Assembly (NCBI GenBank): GCA_033439265.1 | Contig: JAVTVX010000034.1 | Span: 10,881,001 to 10,945,000, forward strand | Length of the DNA: 64,000 nucleotides | Source of the DNA: Dillenia suffruticosa | Taxonomy: Eukaryota; Streptophyta; Magnoliopsida; Dilleniales; Dilleniaceae | Direction of reading: 5' to 3' | In this document: piece after piece, positions 56,169-64,000 of the stretch | How the letters are laid out: every line of letters starts with the position of its first letter | How positions within the stretch are numbered: position 1 is the stretch's first letter | Notes under the pieces: model-generated | Databases searched by the model: none | What the model saw: the letters and a program-made list of their open reading frames with translations, nothing else | What the model was told of the DNA's origin: nothing | Program-made: the position numbers and the translations under genes

Positions 56169-56637
56169 TGAAATCTTTGTCATACAATCAACACATGATT
56201 TTTATGTTTTTTAAAATCGAAATAAAATAGAATCTAGGGTTGAATCACTAACTCTTTTAATACGCGGTCGAAAAGCAATCACGTACGGTTTGTTTTTATT
56301 TTTCATGATCCAAATACCCTTGAATAAAATATATGAATTGCCACCTTCAAACCCTCAACAATGGAGTTTTATTGTATGGTGTTCTTCCCTCTCTCTTAGG
56401 CTTTGCACAAAATGGAGAAGATGTTCATTCATGAAAGTTACCCACATCCTCTTTTTTTCTTGTTTTTGTGTTGTCACAATAAAAAGGTAACTTCTTTTTT
56501 GTTTTTTCAAAATTCAAATGGCCAAGGGGGAGTTGGAGAAAAACTACTCCCCCCTTGGTTTTATTATTTGAATTTTAATAATACGGTTTGGGTTAGGTCA
56601 AACCCACATGAGTAACCCAACCCCCCAACTTCCTACA
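56169..56637 (-). repeat. 3' LTR of copia-2
   Basis: Its left end is fixed by the match to 63694 and by the break in copia-1. Its right end is proposed at 56637 because on the minus strand GAGTGGGAGA (purine tract) is followed by TGTAGGAAG. Size 469 bp. If the true purine tract lies elsewhere the LTR would be longer. Confidence 0.7.
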
Positions 56638-57723
56638 TCTCCCACTCACACATGATGGTTAGACCCGCACTTAACTCAGTCATTTCATATATCAATAATT
56701 TCATACAGGTAAATAGATCGTGTGATTAGCGAGTTTATTAAGAGCTCAAAGCTACACACAGGTTAAGGACATATAGCATCTCACTATTAAATACAATGAG
56801 AATATCAAATCTCGCTATACCCTGACTTCTTTGTACCATACATAGTCCATGTTTCTCTCGTCCCTTGAACAATACATATGAGAGTATAATTGACTCTACA
56901 CAAATTCTGCATTCACAATTATGTTTCAAAACACTAAATTAAAACATAACTGGCCGACCTGTGAATACAAAACAACGTATCAGCTATAAAATAGTTTTCC
57001 TTTCATACTGCTATCTATCCTCTCTATTTTAGCTGCTTTCCTAGTAATGCACCGTAAAACTGAATCAATCATGATCTATTGATTACATGAAGGTAGCAAC
57101 ACTAAAATAACAGACGAAAATCCTAAGGATATTGAATGAGATTAATTTCAAATCTCTTGTTCTCACACAATGAGGTAGATGGATTCATTAACTCATTACC
57201 CATAGGGTCACTGAAAGCATAGGGTCACTGAAAGCATATGTGATATGAACACGTGTTACAATACCTTTTCTATTTATTTAGAAGCGTATATCTATTTCAA
57301 AAATTATAATGTATCGTACAGGTCTTAGTCTAAGTATACCACAATACTTGACCTGACTTTCTCTTCTTATAAGTCCTCCATAATCATCACAATTTCAAGA
57401 TAAAATCACACTTGGTTCTTAGATAAGTGTAAGGAATTGTGATAAATTCGTTTCGATTACCAAGAAAATATATAAAAGGTAATCTCATCTTAGTTCTCTA
57501 CTAAGACGACATATATATGTTAATTAACCACAAATTAACATTATCTTATCTCTATATATCATATAAACATTAGAGACGATTACTCGTGTGAGAGAGACAA
57601 TCTAAAAAAAAACTTATCAGACATACTTTAAATCAAGACATAAAAACTTGCAAGAACAAAACAAACTCAAATGTCATTAATATTATGAGCAATACATCAC
57701 AGTCATTGTATACACAAATACAA
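56638..57723 (-). other. copia-2 sequence between pol stop and 3' LTR
   Basis: About 1.1 kb of AT-rich sequence without coding signature after the pol stop at 57724. This is long for a copia element, so it is either an extended 3' untranslated region or part of a longer LTR than assumed. Confidence 0.5.
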
Positions 57724-58403
57724 TTACAACATACGCAATTCCAGAGATTTTACATGTTTTAAAAATATATCTTTAGGTATAGGTTTCGTTAACGGATCAG
57801 CCACCATCATATGCGTAGACACATACTTCAATGTTACCTCCCCTTTCTCAATAATGTCTCGAATGAAATTATACTTTATATTTATGTGTTTAGTTCTCCC
57901 ATGATATTTGGGATCTTTCGTATAAACGATAACTGATTGGTTATCACAATAAATTATCACAGTTTCCACTGAATTGCTTACTATTCCCAAGTGTTGTAAA
58001 AATCTTTTCAACCAAACATATCCTGAACTGCAAAAGCATAAGCCACAAACTCTGCTTCCATTGTAGAAAGTGATACACATGTTTGTTTCTTACTTCTCCA
58101 AGAAATGACACTATTATTTAGCAAGAAAATATAACCTGATGTGGATTTGCGTTCATCTAAATCGCTACCCCAATCAGCATCTGTGTATCCACTTAATGCC
58201 AAATTATTTCTTTGATAACAAAGGGAATAATTTGTAATTCCTTTCAGATATCTCAAAATCCTCTTTACAGTAGTCCAGTGATTCCAACCTGGATTGGATT
58301 GATACCTGTTAACCAAACCCATGGTATAACAGATGTCAGGACGAGTACACATCATAACATACATTAGACTCCCAATAGCGCTGAAATATGGTACTTTTGA
58401 CAT
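57724..58403 (-). pseudogene. copia-2 RNase H region
   Basis: 'YFSAIGSLMYVMMCTRPDIC', 'NPGWNHWTTVKRILRYLKG', 'GYTDADWGSDLDERKSTSGY' and 'SLSTMEAEFVAYAFA' are followed in another frame by 'WLKRFLQHLGI', 'IYCDNQSVIVYTKDPKYHGR' and 'HMMVADPLTKPIP'. The catalytic Asp and Glu motifs are recognisable. One frameshift lies near 58030. Confidence 0.88.
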
Positions 58404-59554
58404 CTCGTGTTTTTTTCAGCAGTCTTTGGGCACATTGCTAAATTTAAACCTTCGCCTTTAGCCACATGAGTATCAATGGGTTTGCAGCTATCCATCCTAA
58501 AACGTTTCAGAATCTTTTTAATGTAAGATTCTTGAGATAAAGTTAACAATCTCTTGGAACGATCTCTGTGGATTTTAACACCTAGTATGTACTCTGCCTC
58601 ACCCATATCCTTTATCTCAAAATTTGATGATAACCAACTCTTGATATTCAGGACATACTCCATATCATTTCCGACTAACAATATATCATCGACATATAGA
58701 TTTAGAATTATAAACTTATCATTAGACTTTTTCACGTAAACACAATGGTTTTCGTCTATCATTACGAAGTCGCAAGAGATTACAACTCTGTAAAATCTCA
58801 AATACCATTGTTTTGAAAACTGTGAGACCAAAAATTGATCTATTCATTTTGCAAACTTTGTTTTCTTGGCCTTTAACTATGAAACCAGCTGGCTGTTCCA
58901 TGTAAATTTTTTTTTTAAGTTTTCCGTTGAGAAACGCAATCTTCACATCTATATGATATAATTCTAAATCTAAATTGACTACAATAGCCAATAATAGGCA
59001 AATAGAGGCAAATCTTATATTGGTAAAAATGTTTCTTCATAATCAATACCCTCTTGTTGGGTATAACCTTTTGCCACCAACTGAGTTTTGTACCTCTCAA
59101 TTGTTCCATCAGTTTTGCGTTTAAACTTGAGAACCTACTTGTTCCCAATAGATTTGCGCCCAGGTGGAAGATCAACCAGTTTCCAAATATGGTTAGAATC
59201 CATTGACTCCATTTTTTCATCTATTGTTTTTACCCACTCATCCTTGGCAGGACAAGACAAAACCTCGTTCACATTTTTTGGCTCATCCTCGTCTTGTGGA
59301 GAAATGATAAAAGCGTGTCCTTCAATTTCGTAATGACATTTGAGCATACCTTTCTTAACACTTTTCCGAATCAATGATTCGGTTGGATCGTTAGAATTTG
59401 AATCCCTCCCACTAGAATCATCTAGGGATTCAACTTCTCGTAGTTCTCTTGATCCATCTAGTACAGATCCATCATTTGAATTATTTAATTCAAACAAAGG
59501 CTTTCCTTTCATTATATCACCTTTGCTAGGAAAATCATTTTCTAAAAATGTCAT
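58404..59554 (-). pseudogene. copia-2 reverse transcriptase
   Basis: The order on the minus strand is an acidic linker (59300-59554), 'WVKTIDEKMESMDSNHIW' and 'LVDLPPGRKSIGNK' (RT start), a broken stretch, 'LELYHIDVKIAFLNGKLKKK', 'IYMEQPAGF', then 'FIILNLYVDDILLVGND' with an intact YVDD, and 'FEIKDMGEAEYILGVKI'. Several frameshifts occur between 58720 and 59130. Confidence 0.88.
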
Positions 59555-59805
59555 ATTTCGTGATTCAATTTCTGTTACAGTACCATTTTCGAGCTCACCG
59601 ATGAATACATAACCTTTTGACTGGTCAGAGTATCTGATAAAAATATACTTCTTTTCTCGGGAACCTAGTTTTCCAAACTTATTGGAAAAGTCATGAATAT
59701 AGACTCCCGAATCCTAAGGTCTAAGGTCTAAAGTTCATAAGGCGTAGTTAGTACTAATTTTGAAGGTACCTTATTCAAAATATAGGTCGCAATTAACAAT
59801 ACATC

Positions 59806-60542
59806 TCACCAAAAGGAAATATGGAAGTTAGCATGTGCCATCATGGATCTAGTCATATCTAGTAATGTTCTATTCCTCCTCTTAGCAATACCATTTTGCT
59901 GAGGTGTATAAGGAATAGTCAGTTGTCTAGTGATTCCATTTTCACTACATAGATCTTTGAATTGATCAGATAGATATTCACGTTCTCGATCTATTCTCAA
60001 AGTCTTAATTGTTCTGTCCATTTGATTCTCTACTTATTAATAAAACGTTTAAAGCACTCAAATGTTTCAGATTTTTGAGAAATCAAATAAATATAACCAA
60101 ATCGCGTGAAATCATCTATAAATGTAATGAAATATGATACTCCATATCGAGCCTTTACATTCATTGGACCACAAATATTAGAGTGAATCAATTGCAATGG
60201 GAATTCAGTCTTTACAGCCTTTCTAAATGGTTTTCGGGTCATCTTCCCGGCAAGACAATATTCACAATTTGGTAAATCAACTTTAGTAAGCGAACCCAAT
60301 AATCTTGCTTTCAGAAGTCGATTCATCCTGTCCAGCCCTATGTAACCAAGTCTAACATGCCATACTTTGTCATCAATATTAACATTACTAGAAAAACAAA
60401 CATTTAACGAAATATAACGATCAACATAACAGTTAAACATTTGTCTGTCACAATCCAAAGTAAGAAATCTATTTAACAGATGTCTAGTACCATAAAACAC
60501 ATCATCATTATAGATACAAATCTTATCTCGAGAAAAGTTCAA
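59806..60542 (-). pseudogene. copia-2 integrase
   Basis: 'VWHVRLGYIG' and 'CEYCLAGKM' are the HHCC finger with the second His replaced by Tyr. 'LIHSNICGPM' has Asn where the first catalytic Asp is expected. 'IDREREYLSDQFKDL' keeps the second Asp. 'YTPQQNGIAKRRNR' has Lys where the catalytic Glu is expected. Two of three catalytic residues are lost, so this copy could not integrate with its own enzyme. Confidence 0.9.
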
Positions 60543-61693
60543 GTCATAACCTAGTCTAAGAAAAACAACAACAGAGACTAAATTTCATCGAATTTCTGGT
60601 GGTTTGGTCACTTCATAACTCTAGTTTGCAAGTGTCAATCCCTTTGACTTCCACAATCGTATTGTTCCCTACATATATCTATTTTGCACTAGGAGAAACT
60701 TGACGAAAGTCCACGAACGCTTCTCAATCTCTCGTCACATGGTTTATTACTCATGAATCTATAATGCACACTTGATAAGATTCAGAAAGTAAAACAGTAC
60801 TAGAAATATATATAACACTTAGAAAAGTGTTACGGAGTGCTACCTTTTTTGGCTCGGGGCATTCTCGAGCGAAATAATCAAGAATTTAGCAATTATAGCA
60901 TTTCAGTTTGCTTTTGTCCTTTTTCTTCCAAAACTGCTTGTTTTTGTTCTTGCGGTTGGAATTGTTTTTCTTAGACTCTTCCATAATTTCCTTCCATTTC
61001 TTGCCCTTGTTTTTGTTTCCCTTACGGTTAAAGCTCGAAATTTTCTGGGAACTGGACTCAACTACAAAGGCATTAGATATCGATTTTGCAGCACCAAGCT
61101 GCTCATCTTCGAGTTTTATGTGGCGAGCAGTATCAGCGAAAGTCTTAATGCTATCATTGTGAGTTAGATTGACTTTCAAGTGTTTCCACTAGTCTGAAAG
61201 GGATCAACTTAAAACTTGAATTTGCTGCTTATCAGAAAAACATGACCTGCTGACTTCAATTCCCTTATCATATTTGATATGGCTCTCAGGTATAATTGAT
61301 ATTGTGATCAGACTTTTTTTTATACGTGTCAAACTTGATGGTCAACTGCCTCAAGCGGGTCACACTAGTACCTCCATACTTCTCTCTGAGGTACACCCAT
61401 ATGTCATGAGCAGTAGGGAATTGTTCACATTCGTGAATGAGAACATCTACAACAGAACTAACCAGGATACCACGTGCAGTGAAATTTTTCTTTTTCCACG
61501 TCTGGTAAGCTTCTTGATCTCTTCTCTGTTGAGCAGTATTTCTAACTCCAGGGTTTTGCATGATATGGTTAATACCCTCTAAGGCATCCTGCTTTTCCAA
61601 CACATATCATATCTTATGGTACCAAATGTCAAAATTGTCACCATTGAACTTATCACCCTTATTAAGGTCAGCTATTATCGATTTTGATGCCAT
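60543..61693 (-). pseudogene. copia-2 gag and protease remnant
   Basis: ATG at 61693 starts 'MASKSIIADLNKGDKFNGDN'; a TGA at about 61608 interrupts. Then 'FTARGILVSSVVDVLIHECE', 'YLREKYGGTSVTRLRQL', and a basic Ser/Lys-rich tail leading to a zinc knuckle near 60860-60895 ('KCYNC', stop, 'DYFARECPEP') in which the His is Tyr. Further left 'KYMYVGNNTIVEVKGIDTC' belongs to the protease-to-pre-integrase region. Confidence 0.85.
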
Positions 61694-63693
61694 GGTTTGA
61701 GTTTTCAAAGAGAGATAAACGTGAGTTTTCATACTCATTTAATACTTTCAATTTTATACTTAAAACTAATATTTATGATAAACGAATACAAGGTATTGAC
61801 TCGAAAGTTCACTAAGTTGTCAATTATCATCCATAATCCAAATATTTGATTACCATAAATTAAATTTTAAAACAACAAAATTTATCAGATTTTAGGTGAA
61901 AATTACTTAAATCCTACCAACCTAAAACCTCCCACTAAAATAATTCACGTATTTAGAAATATACAAAATAAGAACATATCATTTTCATATACTTGCATGC
62001 TCACATAGATATGCATTTCTAAAAGCATTCTAAATACATTCATATATATAAAAAAAAAAATTTGGTCTACAACGCATGTTAATAAATCCCTACTATTCAT
62101 GATAATAGTACATAACTATATAACAAAGAAGAAAAAAAAGAGAGATACAATATTTCATTTCTCTTATTCTATCTCTTTCTTTTCTTCCATATACATGTGA
62201 GTAACTATATTAATCATTCCTATTGAAAGTCTATCAGTGGGAGCAAATTTTCTAACAGCTCGTGGTGGATCGCTGTTGAAATTTAGAGATAGCGATCTTT
62301 TCATCTTAATCTCTATTTGCTTAGTTCGTCACATTTTAAGCAAATTTAGCCTGAAGTTCTTGAGAATGATCCGTTCATCCTCTTCTATTATCTCATCAGC
62401 CATTCTAATTAAATTATCAGGAAGAGAATTTCTGATTATATCGATCTTAGCTCTATATCTCCCAAACCAATGAGCCAAATGTAGAAACTCAAACCGTTTT
62501 CGACTTATTACTCTCAAGTGTTGTGGTAAAATATGAATTGGATTCATTTTATAATTTATCATATTAGCTAACTTTGCCAAATGTTCGAGAGTCTTTTCAA
62601 CTTTATGTCTCCCTCGGAGAACAAAAAGAATTCGCCTGATATTCACTATTTCCTAAAAAATAGAGTAAGCAACAGATTGGTCATGAATCTAATCAATAAA
62701 TTTTAAAATGTCATTTATAATCATTATACTCAATCATTCAATGAATTTATATTGAAAAAATAAAATTTTCACATATAAATTAATAAGCATAAAATCAAAT
62801 GAGTATTGAAAAATTTAATTTAGTTAGCCAAAAATTATTAAATAATTTTCTTAACATATGAAAAAATTTAAAAAAATTTTTGAAACTGAAAAATAATTTT
62901 TATGTAATTATTAAATGATTTTTCAATTTTAAATAAAAAAAATATTTTTCATCTCAAAAAAATAATTAAAAAATTACAGAAAAATCAAATATACTCTGAA
63001 AATGATTCCGTGGAAATCGTTGCCAGGTGGAAATCGCTGCCGGAAGGAGTATCTCACGCCTCGCCGGGATGTCCGAGCAAGTGTGCCACGCGCCTACTTG
63101 CCGCTTTCCCGGTGGTTGCTCCTCCCCAAATTCCAATTACCCCCCATTTTTAGATATTCTGATTCCATTGGTGGTCTTAGTTTTTTGATTAGAGGTCTAG
63201 AACTCGGTGTTTGCGTCTCACACATCTAGGGCTGAGAGTGGGATTATGTTGATGTCACTGCTCGTCTTCTTCATGTAAAAAAAATTTTTTCTACACTTCA
63301 ACTCTAATTTCCCTAAGTCATGTCTCATTCATTTCTGAACCTTTTGCATGTTCTTTATATGGTTGGAAAGGGTTTTTAATGGAAAATCTAATCATACAAG
63401 TTTTAAATCATAAAACTTATCATACAAATAGATATAAACATTTTCATTTTCAACTAGGGTTTCATTTTTCTTCAAAATTACTAGACGTGCATCCTTCAAT
63501 TTTTGCAGAGAGATTCCTTATCAAATAGGTAGTCACATATTAAAATTTTAGATATTTTCGTTGAAAATTATTCAAGTTACCATTAACAACATTTTCAAAA
63601 AAAATATGCTCTAACATGTAAATTTTAATATAACATTTATTTTTGTATGCATAAAAAAAATTAGGAAACAACCATTGTAATCTCTGATACCAA
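61694..63693 (-). other. copia-2 leader, 2.0 kb, with primer-binding site and an unexplained ORF
   Basis: The primer site is at 63693-63682 (TTGGTATCAGAG on the minus strand). The leader between it and the gag ATG is about 2.0 kb, far longer than usual. It is AT-rich except for a GC-rich patch at 63000-63130. It contains a 105-codon minus-strand frame (62646-62329) described separately. Confidence 0.7.
62329..62646 (-). pseudogene. unrecognised 105-codon ORF in the copia-2 leader
   Basis: Charged, Leu/Ile-rich product ('GRHKVEKTLEHLAKLANMI', 'YRAKIDIIRNSLPDNLIRMA', 'EIIEEDERIILKNFRL') with predicted helical character and no domain I can name. A splice-acceptor-like CTATTTTTTAG lies just upstream on the same strand, so it may be an exon of a captured host gene. 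It is bounded by stops, and no flanking coding exon was found. It may also be chance. Confidence 0.3.
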
Positions 63694-64000
63694 TGAAATC
63701 TTTGTCATACACTCAACACATGATTTTCATACTTTTTAAAATCGAAATAAAATAGAATTTAGGATTGAATCACTAACTCTTTTGATGCGCGGTTGAAAAG
63801 TAATCACATACGGTTTGTTTTTATTTTTCACAATTCAAATACTCTTAAATAAAATATATAAATTGCCACCTTTAAACCCTTAACAATGGAGTTTTATTGT
63901 ATGGTGTTCTTCCCTCTCTCTTAGGCTTTACACAAAATGGAGAAAATGTTCATTCATGAAAATTACCCACGTCCTCTTTTTTTCTTGTTTTTGTGTTGTC
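63694..64000 (-). repeat. 5' LTR of copia-2, first 307 bp in window
   Basis: Aligned with 56169-56478 along its full visible length with scattered substitutions. Its inner end abuts the primer site. The rest lies beyond the window. Confidence 0.9.

Larger units (their letters stand above)
56169..64000 (-). mobile_element. Ty1/copia element (copia-2), 3' LTR to part of 5' LTR, runs off the right edge
   Basis: The minus strand shows, right to left: part of the 5' LTR (63694 onward), primer site, a 2.0-kb leader, gag, protease remnant, integrase, RT, RNase H, a 1.1-kb 3' region and the 3' LTR. Both LTRs start TGAAATCTTTGTCATACA on the plus strand and are about 90% alike over the 307 bp visible of the right one. 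It inserted into copia-1; left target site is CTCAG (56164-56168). Scattered stops show it is inactive. Confidence 0.92.

Overview
The window is nuclear DNA from a flowering plant, probably a eudicot. It is AT-rich and has intron-bearing genes of plant-specific families: a CxxC glutaredoxin-like gene, an NT-C2 gene, and fragments resembling Dicer-like 3 and SIK1/MAP4K. It also has plant copia, Ty3/gypsy (Tat-like and Tekay-like), hAT and tRNA-derived SINE elements. I see no rRNA gene, stand-alone tRNA gene, CRISPR array or prokaryotic feature. The species cannot be named from this sequence alone.

Layout. 1-2281 is the 5' part of a minus-strand Ty1/copia element that runs off the left edge. 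About 2282-5760 is a gutted plus-strand Ty3/gypsy element (part of protease, RT, RNase H; gag and integrase gone). 7221-7430 is a SINE. 7869-11188 holds fragments of three unrelated host genes in one orientation: a SIK1/MAP4K-like kinase, a Dicer-like 3 gene and a photolyase-domain gene, all retaining introns. 12501-13667 is an intact intronless glutaredoxin-like gene. 13800-15241 is a T-rich repeat block. 15242-15767 is an inverted, about 98% identical copy of 9683-10211, including the DECH-box exon of the Dicer fragment. It is followed by a 5'-truncated cytosolic 5'-nucleotidase III gene (16366-18951) with one in-frame stop. 21200-25866 (minus) is an apparently intact four-exon NT-C2 gene of 749 codons, whose first intron carries a tandem duplication.

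28416-36299 is an old minus-strand Ty3/gypsy element of Tat type. It has diverged LTRs, gag and protease remnants, no visible RT or integrase, a minisatellite, and a plus-strand extra ORF region that was tandemly duplicated. 36300-40649 is AT-rich DNA with a SINE bounded by a 12-bp target duplication and a degenerate direct duplication.

40650 to the right edge is a nest of transposons. Minus-strand copia-1 (LTR 40650-40970) was cut by a 12.66-kb hAT element (43258-55912, target duplication GCCTCTGG). That hAT was itself entered by an 8.0-kb LTR retrotransposon (44610-52616, target duplication ACATT, LTRs of about 2.94 kb, only gag-protease left). At 56169 copia-1 is cut again by minus-strand copia-2, which runs off the right edge. 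The missing part of copia-1 should lie beyond 64 kb.

Only the glutaredoxin-like gene and the NT-C2 gene look like working host genes. The most unusual part is 7.8-19 kb, a mosaic of host-gene pieces in which a Dicer-like exon is present twice as a young inverted repeat around a live gene.
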